DNA of 64,000 bases from Mesorhizobium_G sp050247155 (GCA_050247155.1 JBFWUS010000015.1:14025-78024), one strand, 5' to 3'; shown: positions 49,914 through 58,940, counted from the stretch's first letter. The notes: generated by a model not told the origin, from the letters alone. Numbers and translations: made by a program.

Positions 49914-52010
49914 ATGACCCCGACATCAGATACGACAACGGCCACCCTTGCTCCCGACGAGCCGCCGCTCGAGGGCCTGCCGTCCGGTTGGGGCGAAGGC
50001 ATCGGCGGAAGGGTCGCCTTTGCGATCGCCGTCGCTTTCTCGATTTTCCAGATCCTGATCGCCGCTTATGGCGGCATCCCCGGCCTCGGCTCGCTGCCCA
50101 GCCAGGTGGTGCGGGCCATGCATGTCGGCTTTCTGCTGCTGCTCGGCTTCGGCCTGCTGGCGACGCTGCGCGCTACGACCGGCATCGCCAAAACCTGGTG
50201 CTGGTCGCTTGGCGTTCTGGGCTTTGCCACGGGTCTCTACAACTGGGTCTTTTACACCGACCTGATCCGCCGATCCGGGTTCTTGACCCATGCCGATCTT
50301 GTTGTCGGCGTTATCCTGGTCGTGCTCGTCTTCGAGGCGGCGCGGCGACTGATGGGATGGCCGCTGACGATCATCGCCGGCATCTTCCTGCTCTATTGCT
50401 TCTTCGGTAATTACCTGCCACCGCCCTTCACCCACCGCGGCTATTCGTTCGACCAGATCATCGAGAATTTCGGTTTCGGCACGGAAGGCATCTACGGCAC
50501 GCCGATCTATGTCTCGGCCGCCTATATCTTCATCTTCGTCGTTTTCGCCGCCTTTCTCGAACGCGCCGGCATGATCGCGCTGTTCAACGATTTCGCGCTC
50601 GGACTGGTCGGCCATTGGCGTGGCGGCCCGGCGCAGGTGTGCGTGTTGTCCTCGGCATTGATGGGCACGATATCGGGTTCGGGTGTTGCCAACGTCGTGG
50701 CGTCGGGCCAGTTCACCATTCCGCTGATGAAGCGCTTCGGCTTCCGCTCGGCCTTTGCCGGCGCGGTCGAGGCGACCTCGTCGATGGGCGGGCAAATCAT
50801 GCCGCCGGTGATGGGGGCGGTCGCCTTCATCATGGCGGAGACGTTGAACGTTCCTTATGCGGCCATCGTGACTGCAGCCATTATTCCGGCGCTGCTGTAT
50901 TTCGGGGCCTGCTTCTGGATGGTGCATCTGGAGGCCGGCAAGGCAAATCTGCGTGGCATGGACAAGGCGACGTTGCCGAACCCATGGTCAGCGGTGCGCC
51001 AGCACTGGCCGCTGGTGCTGCCCTTGGCGGTTCTGGTCTATCTGCTGTTTGCCGGTTACACGCCGATCTTCGCCGGCACGATGGGGCTCGCGCTGACCAT
51101 CGTGCTGGTGCTGGGCGCGCCGCTTGCCGCCCTGATCGGACCCTTGGCCTTCCGCGTCGTGTTCTGGATCGCGCTAGGCCTGGCGGCGGCCTCGTTCCTG
51201 AAATACGGCGTGGGTCTTCTGGCCATCGTGATTGTCGGCTTGATCGCCGGCTGCGCCGCCTTCAAAGGCGGCCGTGAAACGATCCAGCTCTGCATCGATG
51301 CCTTGGCCGAAGGCGCCAAGAACGCGCTTCCCGTCGGCATCGCCTGCGCCATCGTCGGCATTGTCATCGGCACGCTGACGCTCACCGGCATCGCCTCGAC
51401 CTTCATCGGCTGGATCATCTCGCTTGGCCAGAGCAATCTGTTCTTGTCGCTGGTCCTGACCATGCTCACCTGCCTGGTGCTTGGTATGGGCATCCCCACC
51501 ATTCCGAACTACATCATCACCTCCTCGCTCGCCGGCCCAGCTCTGCTGGAGCTTGGTGTACCGCTGATCGTCAGCCACATGTTCGTCTTCTATTTCGGCA
51601 TCATGGCCGACCTGACGCCGCCGGTCGCGCTGGCGGCGTTCGCTGCGGCGCCGATGGCCAAGACCTCCGGCATGAAGATCGGCGTCCAGGCGGTAAAGCT
51701 TGCGGTGGCCGGCTTTCTCGTGCCCTTCATGGCCGTCTACACGCCGGCCCTGATGCTGCAGGATCCAGGGCCTATAGCCGCGGCCTACGGCTACCCGGTC
51801 GAGGTGACCTATATTGTGTTGAAGGCGGTGCTTGGCATCGTGCTGTGGGGAACGGCGGTCGTGGGGTATTTCCTGCGCCCGATGGCGGCGTGGGAGCGTC
51901 TCGTCGCGCTCGCCGCCGGCGTGCTGCTCGTCGCCGCGCTGCCGCTCACCGACGAGGCGGGATTTGCCCTGGCGGCGGCATGGATGGGATGGCACTGGTG
52001 GCGGGGGTGA
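49914..52010 (+). CDS. TRAP transporter permease (fused 4TM/12TM)
   Basis: Inner-membrane part of the TRAP transporter: 698 residues with about 18 hydrophobic helices, combining the small (DctQ-like) and large (DctM-like) subunits, as is normal for TAXI systems. Characteristic stretches include LMGTISGSGVANVVASGQFTIP, EATSSMGGQIMPPVMGAVAF and GMGIPTIPNYIITSSLAGPAL. GAAGG lies just before ATG 49914, contributed by sequence at the edge of the palindromic element. Confidence 0.95.
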   Translation: MTPTSDTTTATLAPDEPPLEGLPSGWGEGIGGRVAFAIAVAFSIFQILIAAYGGIPGLGSLPSQVVRAMHVGFLLLLGFGLLATLRATTGIAKTWCWSLGVLGFATGLYNWVFYTDLIRRSGFLTHADLVVGVILVVLVFEAARRLMGWPLTIIAGIFLLYCFFGNYLPPPFTHRGYSFDQIIENFGFGTEGIYGTPIYVSAAYIFIFVVFAAFLERAGMIALFNDFALGLVGHWRGGPAQVCVLSSALMGTISGSGVANVVASGQFTIPLMKRFGFRSAFAGAVEATSSMGGQIMPPVMGAVAFIMAETLNVPYAAIVTAAIIPALLYFGACFWMVHLEAGKANLRGMDKATLPNPWSAVRQHWPLVLPLAVLVYLLFAGYTPIFAGTMGLALTIVLVLGAPLAALIGPLAFRVVFWIALGLAAASFLKYGVGLLAIVIVGLIAGCAAFKGGRETIQLCIDALAEGAKNALPVGIACAIVGIVIGTLTLTGIASTFIGWIISLGQSNLFLSLVLTMLTCLVLGMGIPTIPNYIITSSLAGPALLELGVPLIVSHMFVFYFGIMADLTPPVALAAFAAAPMAKTSGMKIGVQAVKLAVAGFLVPFMAVYTPALMLQDPGPIAAAYGYPVEVTYIVLKAVLGIVLWGTAVVGYFLRPMAAWERLVALAAGVLLVAALPLTDEAGFALAAAWMGWHWWRG

Positions 52011-52206
52011 GGAGCCGGTTTGCGAAGCAAATCCATCGTGCCGGTGGCACGATGGAAGGCTCCGAACGCCGGGGAGCTGCGAAGCAGCGGGGACCCCGGC
52101 CTTGCGCCAGCCCTCGGCTACGGCCTCGGGCGTTCGTCGCTCGAAAAGCCCATTCTGGGGCTTTTCGTTGACCTTCGGTCAAATGCTCCTCACCCCCTCA
52201 AGGGGG
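52011..52206. repeat. Stem-loop array between the TRAP permease and the DUF1850 gene
   Basis: Starting at the base after the permease stop codon, at least six perfect or near-perfect stems follow in series: GGAGCC/GGCTCC (52011-52063) enclosing TTTGC/GCAAA (52019-52031) and CCATCGTGCC/GGCACGATGG (52033-52055); CCGGGG/CCCCGG (52069-52099) enclosing GCTGC/GCAGC; CGAAAAGCCC/GGGCTTTTCG (52142-52167); TTGACC/GGTCAA (52068-52082 within the next hundred, i.e. 52168-52182); and CCCCCTCAAGGGGG (about 52193-52206). The last one provides the G-rich stretch before the DUF1850 start. Confidence 0.75.
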
Positions 52207-52217
52207 AGGGAGCTTCG

Positions 52218-52595
52218 GTGACGCTCTGCATCCTCTCCGCCGGCAAGACCGTCACCGTGGCGGCAACCGCGTTCACGCTCTCCTGGACGCACTCCGTCCA
52301 GAAGACCGAATGGCGTGAATCCTGGCAGGTCACACCCGTGGGTCTTCAAATTGTCGAAGCACGGATAAAGGGCTCGGGCGCCGGCATGGAGCCGCCGGCC
52401 GATGCCGTGCTGAAGGACGGCTGGTGGGTTTATGCGCCGAAGGTCAAGCCGGTGCGGGGTTTGGCGCTTGCGGCTTCCGGCGTGACCGTTTCCGGCTGGA
52501 CGCTCTGCGCCGCCGGTGCTTGTCGCGAACTTGCGACCGAACCGGGCGATGTGGTCGTGCTGGAGCCCTGTTCCGGCTCGAGCCAGCCACGGTAG
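52218..52595 (+). CDS. DUF1850 domain-containing protein
   Basis: A 125-residue protein that is a frequent partner of TAXI-TRAP transporters. The core TLSWTHSVQKTEWRESWQV, RIKGSGAGMEPPADAVLKDGWW and ASGVTVSGWTLC is typical of DUF1850. Start GTG 52218 has GGGAGGGAG upstream, supplied by the end of the stem-loop array. Its last 166 bases overlap, on the opposite strand, the 3' end of the DUF4166 protein gene; the final residues (PCSGSSQPR) may be an extension past the natural end. Confidence 0.82.
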   Translation: MTLCILSAGKTVTVAATAFTLSWTHSVQKTEWRESWQVTPVGLQIVEARIKGSGAGMEPPADAVLKDGWWVYAPKVKPVRGLALAASGVTVSGWTLCAAGACRELATEPGDVVVLEPCSGSSQPR

Positions 52596-54271
52596 CGTAC
52601 GATCAGCCCGGTCAGCGGGTGCGAAATCTCAACGTGAAAACTAAAACGGCCGTCACGCACGGTCTCGAAAGAATTCGAGCGCGGACAGAGCCACATCGGC
52701 ATCGCAACGCCGAGAAAACGCCAATGCCGCATAACGAGTCTTAGTTTCTCGTCGTCCCAAACCAGCGCCATGGCGAAGGTCATCGGCCCGAAGCGTTCGA
52801 CCAGCAATCGATCCCAGCGGCCACTGCCTTCGAACTGCTCGCTGTGAAAGAATTGATCGCCGAAGCGGCGAGTCCAGCGCTCGACGCCGTTCTTTTCTTC
52901 GAACGTCACGGCAACCGGGATGTCTGCGGTGGCCTTGGGAAAGCCAATGATCGCAGCCGCCAATCGGGCCAGCGGGCTCCGCCCGCGTTCGACGCTGGCT
53001 CTGCCTCGCGCCACGAGTTGCCTGTCCAGCGAATGCATCTCTCGGATTTGCCTCGGCAGTTTCTGCCACGCCTCGCCGAGCAGGCTTTCATAGAGCGGCC
53101 GATGCTTCTGCTGGCTGTCGTCTCGCGCGCCGGTGTAGATCGTGCGCCGCGCAAACAGCGCTTCATAGTCGGCCAGTTCGAGATCCGACACCGACGCCCG
53201 CGCCCCCGCGACAGGCGGCGCGCCCGCCAACGTCTTGAGCACCAAGGCCTCGACGGCCATGGCAGGAATCAGCGGCCCGTCACTGCCTTCGGCAAGCAGA
53301 TGCCATGACCGCTTGGCTGGCCGTCCGTGCCGGTCGATGCCCATCACCTCGACGAACATGCCGCCGCGATGCTCGCCCCAGCGAATATGGTTCATCACCC
53401 AATGCATCAGCGGCGCGAGCGGCGATAGCGATGGGATGAGCTTCCATTTGACCAGCCGTGCCAACGCGGCGAGCACGCGATGCAGGATTTCCGGCACCGG
53501 CCCCGCGCCCATCCAGATCGTCTTCGCGTCCGGCCAGAGCTCGCCGAGCGCACGCAGGTCTGGCACATCGACCAGCGAGAACAGCGTGTTCTTGACCGGC
53601 AGCTTGCCGCCGGGCGCGATAGTATGGCGCAAATGTTCGGTGAAGGGATGGCCAGTCACGTCCCGCCCGTCTCGCCGCAAGGCCACCGGCTGGCCGGCAT
53701 AACTCGCAATCGCGCGAATGACATTTTCGCCGACGCCGGCGAAGGGAGAGGGCGCGATGCCGCCGCGGATTGTCTCTACATTCGCCATGTCCCGCGCGAG
53801 CCTACGCACGACGGCGGCCGTCAGTACCGGAAAGCTGGAGACGCCCGAGAGCACGAACACGCTGGCCGTTTTCGCCGCCTGATCGAAGGCGCTCACGCCG
53901 GCGACGAACTCGGAACCGTCAGCGAGGTCCAGATAGTTCACGCGTTGCCGGATGCAGGCTTCGACCAAACGATAGGCGCCATCGCCATAGGCCTGGAACG
54001 GACCGCTCGCGTCGACGACGATATCGGGACGAATTTTTTCAAGTTGTGCATCGGCATTGCCGTTTCGGTCGAATGCCGCCGGAATGAGTCTCGCTTTGGC
54101 CGCGTGACGGCTGTCGCGATAGGCTTTCGCCTTCGCTTCGGATCGGCCGGCCACGATGATGGTCAGCCGAGGCTCGTCTTCCAGCAACTCGATGATGCGC
54201 CCACCGAACACGCCATAACCGCCGACGATAAGGATCGTCAGCCGATCTGGGGTGGAGGCAACGCTATCCAA
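52430..54271 (-). CDS. Saccharopine dehydrogenase-like/DUF4166 fusion protein
   Basis: A 613-residue protein. The N-terminal part has a Rossmann motif LIVGGYGVFGGRIIELL and DIVVDASGPFQAYG, as in saccharopine-dehydrogenase-like oxidoreductases. The C-terminal part, from about residue 390 (ALFARRTIYTGARDD onward) to VRYRGWLEP, fits DUF4166. The last 47 residues, after RGWLEP, are Ser/Thr/Pro-rich and read antisense to the end of DUF1850, so this tail probably arose by stop-codon loss. The substrate is unknown. The start overlaps the DCC gene by eight bases. Confidence 0.85.
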   Translation of the reverse strand: MDSVASTPDRLTILIVGGYGVFGGRIIELLEDEPRLTIIVAGRSEAKAKAYRDSRHAAKARLIPAAFDRNGNADAQLEKIRPDIVVDASGPFQAYGDGAYRLVEACIRQRVNYLDLADGSEFVAGVSAFDQAAKTASVFVLSGVSSFPVLTAAVVRRLARDMANVETIRGGIAPSPFAGVGENVIRAIASYAGQPVALRRDGRDVTGHPFTEHLRHTIAPGGKLPVKNTLFSLVDVPDLRALGELWPDAKTIWMGAGPVPEILHRVLAALARLVKWKLIPSLSPLAPLMHWVMNHIRWGEHRGGMFVEVMGIDRHGRPAKRSWHLLAEGSDGPLIPAMAVEALVLKTLAGAPPVAGARASVSDLELADYEALFARRTIYTGARDDSQQKHRPLYESLLGEAWQKLPRQIREMHSLDRQLVARGRASVERGRSPLARLAAAIIGFPKATADIPVAVTFEEKNGVERWTRRFGDQFFHSEQFEGSGRWDRLLVERFGPMTFAMALVWDDEKLRLVMRHWRFLGVAMPMWLCPRSNSFETVRDGRFSFHVEISHPLTGLIVRYRGWLEPEQGSSTTTSPGSVASSRQAPAAQSVQPETVTPEAASAKPRTGLTFGA

Positions 54272-54722
54272 TCAGCCGCTCCCGCGACGCGCCGGAGGGT
54301 ATCTCGCAGCTCTCTTGTTTGCCGAAGATGGCGTAGCGGTTCTTTGCAATCCGGTCGTAGAGCCAGTCGCGCAGGCCCTGCGGCAGTGCCCGCAAGACAA
54401 CCGTTGCGCGCCATGGCCAGCCGAGCGCATCACATGTGGCGATAAAACTGTCGAACTTGATGTTCGGCTTGCCGTCGATCAGCACGAGATTGGTTTCATA
54501 CACATCCGTGCGCAGCCCATGCGCCTGGAACAACGCTTGGCCAAGCGGCGATTGCGCCGTGACGAAGCGGAAGCGTTTCGCGCGATCGAAACGCAGGATG
54601 AAACGGGCAAAGAAGGAGCAGAGCACGCACACGCCGTCGAACACGACAAGACGGTCGGGCAAATTCGCGGCCCTGGGTGGCACATCGGCCGCATGCGGAG
54701 CGGTCAATTCGGTCACGCGCAT
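54264..54722 (-). CDS. DCC family thiol-disulfide oxidoreductase-like protein (DUF393)
   Basis: A protein of about 152 residues with the family signature VVFDGVCVLCSFFARFIL, in which DGxCxxC may form a redox-active pair, followed by RFRFVTAQSPLGQAL and the conserved SFIATCDALGWPW. Function is unproven in the family. ATG 54722 is used; a TTG at 54773 would add 17 residues. It is upstream of, and slightly overlaps, the DUF4166 protein gene; this DCC/SDR pairing suggests joint function. Confidence 0.87.
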   Translation of the reverse strand: MRVTELTAPHAADVPPRAANLPDRLVVFDGVCVLCSFFARFILRFDRAKRFRFVTAQSPLGQALFQAHGLRTDVYETNLVLIDGKPNIKFDSFIATCDALGWPWRATVVLRALPQGLRDWLYDRIAKNRYAIFGKQESCEIPSGASRERLIG

Positions 54723-54845
54723 CTCCCGGTAACCTTCATCATCGAAGGTACGGATGCCGCACAGTCTCTTCAAAGGGGCGCGATGTCGCGGACATGGAAA
54801 TGCAAAGCCCGCGCCATGGCGCGGGCCGCCCTCAGGAACCTGGAC

Positions 54846-55001
54846 TTAGTGGTTCGTGAGCGGAATGTTGAACGTGCCGCGGTCACGACGCGCGCAAGCT
54901 GGTCCCGGGCCGCGCATATAGTGGCGTTCCGGCCGGTAGGTCGGCGCGACGAACTCGCGAACTGCGAGCGCGCAGTAGGAAATTTGGTTCCAGAATTTCA
55001 T
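54846..55001 (-). CDS. Small hypothetical protein
   Basis: A 51-residue protein MKFWNQISYCALAVREFVAP that ends RDRGTFNIPLTNH. AGGGACG before ATG 55001 is a plausible ribosome binding site. It has two cysteines and a Pro/Arg-rich second half, but no recognisable domain. A longer frame to 55139 lacks support. It lies alone in a region between the DCC gene and the threonine dehydratase; coding status is moderately supported. Confidence 0.45.
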   Translation of the reverse strand: MKFWNQISYCALAVREFVAPTYRPERHYMRGPGPACARRDRGTFNIPLTNH

Positions 55002-55273
55002 CGTCCCTGTCCCCTTCGGATGTCCCTTCCGAATTCGGGCGTATCTTACCGACAACAAGTGAATCCCCAGTGAATGCCCCGTTAATATCTGGTTCAAAAT
55101 GCGCGCGATCGACGCCGATTTCATGACAGCCCAGTGCATATTTTCATCGCTGAATGTTTCTTGTTGATGCTGTTGCGTCGCGGCAACATAGCGTCATTGT
55201 AACAGGGACAAGTTTTGGCTTGGCAGCGTTCGCCTTCCCGATCTAACCATTTGCCGACACGAGACAAACGCCG

Positions 55274-56251
55274 ATGCACCTGCCGCAGATAGACGACATC
55301 CATGCCGCCGCGCGGCGAATCGCCGGCCATGCCTGGCGAACTCAACTGGTCGAGTCGCAGGCGCTGAACGAAAAATTCGGCGGTCGCATCCTGTTCAAGC
55401 CGGAGGTTCTGCAACGCACGGGCTCGTTCAAATTCCGGGGCGCTTACAACAAGATATCCACGATCCCGGATGCCGACCGAAAGCGCGGCGTGGTCGCCTT
55501 CTCCTCCGGCAATCACGCTCAGGGCGTTGCCGCCTCGGCGAAGATGTTCGGCGTGGGCGCGGTTATCGCGATGCCCACCGACGCCCCGGCGATCAAGGTC
55601 GACAATGTGCGCGCAATGGGCGCGGACGTGATCGGCTTCGACCGCTTTGGCGATGACCGCATGACGGTCGTTGCGCCTTACATGAAAGACCGCGGCATGA
55701 CGCTGGTGCCGCCCTATGATGATCCCGAGATCATCGCGGGGCAGGGCACCATCGGACTGGAGTTGCTGGATGAGGCGGAGGCGCTGGGCGTTACGCTGGA
55801 CGCCGTCGTGGTGCCTTGCGGCGGCGGAGGCCTGTCCAGCGGTATTGCCCTTGCGATCAAGTCGCGCTCGCCGGGCACCGAGATGTGGGTCGCCGAGCCT
55901 GAAAACTTTGACGACACCCGACGCTCACTGGAGGTCGGCCATCACGTCAAGAACGAGCCGGGCCACAATTCGGTTTGCGACGCCATCCTCACAGCCGAGC
56001 CCGGCAAGCTGACCTTCGAGATCAACCGCAAGCTGCTCGCCGGCGGCATCGCGGTTTCGGACGATGCGGCGCTGGATGCCGTCCGCGACGCCGCACGCTA
56101 TTTGAAGCTGGTGGTGGAGCCGGGCGGTGCGGTTGCCTTTGCCGCGCTGTCGTCCGGGCACATCGACCTCGCCGGGAAGACGGTCGCCGTCGTGCTGTCA
56201 GGCGGCAATGCAGACATGGCGGCTTATGCCAGGATCATTGCCGGCAACTGA
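55274..56251 (+). CDS. Threonine/serine dehydratase
   Basis: PLP fold-type II enzyme of 325 residues that deaminates threonine or serine, or racemises serine. The Schiff-base Lys53 is in RTGSFKFRGAYNKI, the PLP-phosphate loop is PCGGGGLSSGIA, and SSGNHAQGVAASAK is also diagnostic. It lacks the C-terminal ACT regulatory domain of biosynthetic IlvA, so it resembles the catabolic or short form. ATG 55274 starts the conserved N-terminus; the next gene on the strand is hrpB. Confidence 0.9.
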   Translation: MHLPQIDDIHAAARRIAGHAWRTQLVESQALNEKFGGRILFKPEVLQRTGSFKFRGAYNKISTIPDADRKRGVVAFSSGNHAQGVAASAKMFGVGAVIAMPTDAPAIKVDNVRAMGADVIGFDRFGDDRMTVVAPYMKDRGMTLVPPYDDPEIIAGQGTIGLELLDEAEALGVTLDAVVVPCGGGGLSSGIALAIKSRSPGTEMWVAEPENFDDTRRSLEVGHHVKNEPGHNSVCDAILTAEPGKLTFEINRKLLAGGIAVSDDAALDAVRDAARYLKLVVEPGGAVAFAALSSGHIDLAGKTVAVVLSGGNADMAAYARIIAGN

Positions 56252-56290
56252 CCGCTGGAGCATTCTCGGCCAACCTGCTAACCGGCGGCC

Positions 56291-58939
56291 ATGCCTGTCG
56301 CCTTGCCAAGCCTGCCCGTCACGGTAGCCCTGCCGCCTCTGCTCGAGGCCCTAGCCACCGGTCCGAGTGCCGTACTGGTCGCGCCCCCCGGCGCGGGCAA
56401 GACCACGCTGGTGCCTCTGGCGCTCCTCGACCAACGTTGGATGACCGGCAAAATTCTGCTGCTGGAGCCGCGCCGGCTCGCCGCCCGCGCTGCCGCCCGC
56501 CGCATGGCCGAGCTGCTTGGCGAGGAGGTTGGCCATACGGTCGGCTACGCCATGCGTATGGACACCCGCGCTTCGGCCAAGACCCGGATCCTGGTCGTCA
56601 CCGAGAGCATCCTGTCGCGCATGATCCTTGACGATCCGGAACTCGCGGGCATCTCCGCCATCCTGTTCGACGAGTTCCATGAGCGCTCGCTCGACGGCGA
56701 TTTCGGCCTTGCGCTGGCGCTCGATGTCCAGGGTGCGCTGCGGCCGGACCTGCGGCTGCTCGTCATGTCCGCCACAATCGACGGTGCACGCGTCGCCGGC
56801 CTTCTCCACAACGCGCCGGTGATCGAGAGCGAAGGCCGCAGCTTCCCGGTGGACATCCGCTATTCGGAACGTCCTGCCGGAGAGTCCATCGAGGACGCGA
56901 TGGCAAAAGCAATCCGCGCCGCACTTTCTGACGAACCGGGCAGCGTGCTTGCCTTCCTGCCCGGCCAGCGCGAGATCGGACGTACCGCCGAGCGCCTCGC
57001 CGGCCGGCTGCCCGAGAATGTCGACATCACGCCGCTCTACGGCATGATGGAGGGCAGGGCGCAGGATGCCGCAATTCGTCCACCACCTGCAGGGCGGCGA
57101 AAGGTCGTTCTCGCCACCTCCATCGCCGAAACATCGATCACCATCGATGGTGTGCGGGTTGTCATCGATTCCGGCCTCGCGCGCGTGCCGAAATTCGAGC
57201 CTTCCACCGGTCTGACGCGTCTCGAAACCGAGCGCGTATCCCGCGCCTCCGCGGACCAGCGCGCCGGCCGCGCCGGCCGCACCGAGCCTGGCATCGCGGT
57301 CCGGCTCTGGCGCGCCGAACAGACCGCGGCCCTGCCCGCCTTCACACAGCCCGAGATCAAGGAAGCGGACCTGTCCGGCCTGTTGCTCGATTGCGCCGCG
57401 TTTGGCGTGGCCGATCCCGCAAGCCTCGCCTTCCTCGATCCGCCGCCAGCGCCGGCGCTGGCTGAAGCGCGGACGCTGCTGATCGACCTTCATGCGCTGG
57501 ACGAAAACGGTCGTCTCACGGCTTCGGGAGCGGCCATGCGCAAGCTCGCTTTGCCGGTGCGTCTCGCGCACATGGTCGCCGAAGCGGCGCAACGCGGCGA
57601 GGCGCATCGTGCGGCGATGCTCGCCGTGCTGCTGACCGAACGCGGCCTCGGCAGCAACAGCGCCGACCTCGAACGCCGCTTCGATCGTTTCGGCTCCGAC
57701 CGCTCGCCGCGCGCCAATGCGGCGCGACAACTTGCGGCGCGGCTGGCAAGGCAGGTTGGCAATGTTGGTCCTGAAGCACCCCCACCCCTTACCCGACCGG
57801 GGCGAGCCGCTTGTCTCGCCCGTCCTTCGGACCCCCGCAAGGGGGAGGGGGGCGTCGCCGTTTCAGAATCCCCCTCCTCCTTGAGGGGGTCCGAAGGACG
57901 GGCGAGACAAGCGGCTCGCCCCGGTCAGGTAAGGGGTGGGGGTAACGATCATGGAGCACCGAAGACCCAAGGATCCTCCCTCGGCCGTCTCCTCATCGAC
58001 GCTTGGCCGGACCGGGTCGCCAAAGGGCGCGGCGAGCGTGGCCGTTTTGTCTTGGCCAATGGCCGTGGCGCGATGCTCGACGCGATCGAGCCTCTCGCCG
58101 GCCAGACGTTCCTCGTCATTGCCGATCTGCAAGGCAAGGCGCAGAACGCTCGCATCGCATCTGCCGCTCCGATCAGCGAGGCGGAAATCCGCGAAGCCCT
58201 AGGCGACCGCATCGAAACCCGCACCGAGACCAGCTTCGACCCTACCCGGCGCACGGTGCGCGTGCGTGAGGCGACGCGTCTCGGCGCGATCCAGCTTGGC
58301 GAGCGCATGCTGCCTGCCCCGACCGGCGCGGAAGCCGACCGCGCAGTCATTTCGGCGTTGCGCGATCACGGCCTCGCCTTGCTACCGTGGGGCAAGGAAA
58401 GCGCGGCCTTGCGCCATCGCCTGCAATGGCTCGATCAAGGTCTTGGCAGCCCGTGGCCCGATATGTCGGACGCCGCTCTGACCGAAAAGCTCGACGACTG
58501 GCTGCTGCCATTCCTGACCGGCGAGGCTAACCTCAACCGCATCCCCGAAAGCGCCTTGCGCGAGGGCCTGTTGTCGCTCGTTCCGCACGACCTCCAACGC
58601 AAGGTGGAGTCACTCGCACCGACGCATTTCGATGCGCCGTCGGGCAGTCGTTTGCCCATCGACTACGACGGCGAGAACCCGGTGCTGTCGATCCGCGTGC
58701 AGGAACTGTTCGGCCTCGACCGCCATCCGGCAATCGCCAACGGCACGGTGCCGTTGACGCTCGAATTGCTGTCGCCGGCCCACCGGCCGATCCAGACCAC
58801 CCGTGATTTACCCGGCTTCTGGCGCGGTTCCTGGGCGGAAGTGCGCTCGGACATGCGTGGCCGCTACCCGAAGCATGTCTGGCCGGAGGACCCGGTCGAC
58901 GCCACTGCCACCAGCCGCGCCAAGCCGCGTGGGGCCTGA
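56291..58939 (+). CDS. hrpB: ATP-dependent helicase HrpB, with an in-frame palindromic insertion
   Basis: DEAH-type RNA/DNA helicase of 882 residues. Walker A APPGAGKTTLVPLALL (about 34-49), DEFHERSLDGDFGLAL (the DEAH variant DEFH), SATIDGARVAG, LAFLPGQREIGR, TSIAETSITIDGVR and QRAGRAGR are all present. The C-terminal HrpB region is intact. Between about residues 497 and 556 lies a 60-codon block rich in Pro, Arg and Gly, encoded by a palindromic repeat between two AGCACC direct repeats. The frame is undisturbed, so the gene is probably functional. It ends one base from the convergent EamA gene. Confidence 0.94.
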   Translation: MPVALPSLPVTVALPPLLEALATGPSAVLVAPPGAGKTTLVPLALLDQRWMTGKILLLEPRRLAARAAARRMAELLGEEVGHTVGYAMRMDTRASAKTRILVVTESILSRMILDDPELAGISAILFDEFHERSLDGDFGLALALDVQGALRPDLRLLVMSATIDGARVAGLLHNAPVIESEGRSFPVDIRYSERPAGESIEDAMAKAIRAALSDEPGSVLAFLPGQREIGRTAERLAGRLPENVDITPLYGMMEGRAQDAAIRPPPAGRRKVVLATSIAETSITIDGVRVVIDSGLARVPKFEPSTGLTRLETERVSRASADQRAGRAGRTEPGIAVRLWRAEQTAALPAFTQPEIKEADLSGLLLDCAAFGVADPASLAFLDPPPAPALAEARTLLIDLHALDENGRLTASGAAMRKLALPVRLAHMVAEAAQRGEAHRAAMLAVLLTERGLGSNSADLERRFDRFGSDRSPRANAARQLAARLARQVGNVGPEAPPPLTRPGRAACLARPSDPRKGEGGVAVSESPSSLRGSEGRARQAARPGQVRGGGNDHGAPKTQGSSLGRLLIDAWPDRVAKGRGERGRFVLANGRGAMLDAIEPLAGQTFLVIADLQGKAQNARIASAAPISEAEIREALGDRIETRTETSFDPTRRTVRVREATRLGAIQLGERMLPAPTGAEADRAVISALRDHGLALLPWGKESAALRHRLQWLDQGLGSPWPDMSDAALTEKLDDWLLPFLTGEANLNRIPESALREGLLSLVPHDLQRKVESLAPTHFDAPSGSRLPIDYDGENPVLSIRVQELFGLDRHPAIANGTVPLTLELLSPAHRPIQTTRDLPGFWRGSWAEVRSDMRGRYPKHVWPEDPVDATATSRAKPRGA
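57775..57960. repeat. Intragenic palindromic element with 59-bp arms in hrpB
   Basis: Arms 57778-57836 and 57885-57943 are reverse complements with a single mismatch; an inner CCCCC/GGGGG hairpin lies at 57832-57845. The 6-bp sequence AGCACC occurs at 57775-57780 and again at 57955-57960, exactly 180 bp apart, and both copies are in the same codon phase. Removing one repeat unit would restore an uninterrupted reading frame (GPEAP joined to KTQGSS). The outer arm ACCCCCACCCCTTACC resembles the element at 19139. Confidence 0.88.
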
Positions 58940-58940
58940 G

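Noticed and set aside
49914..50000. Palindromic element at 49744 as part of the permease coding sequence
   Set aside because: The element ends nine bases before the ATG, and the upstream frame contains stops, so unlike the hrpB case it is not translated.
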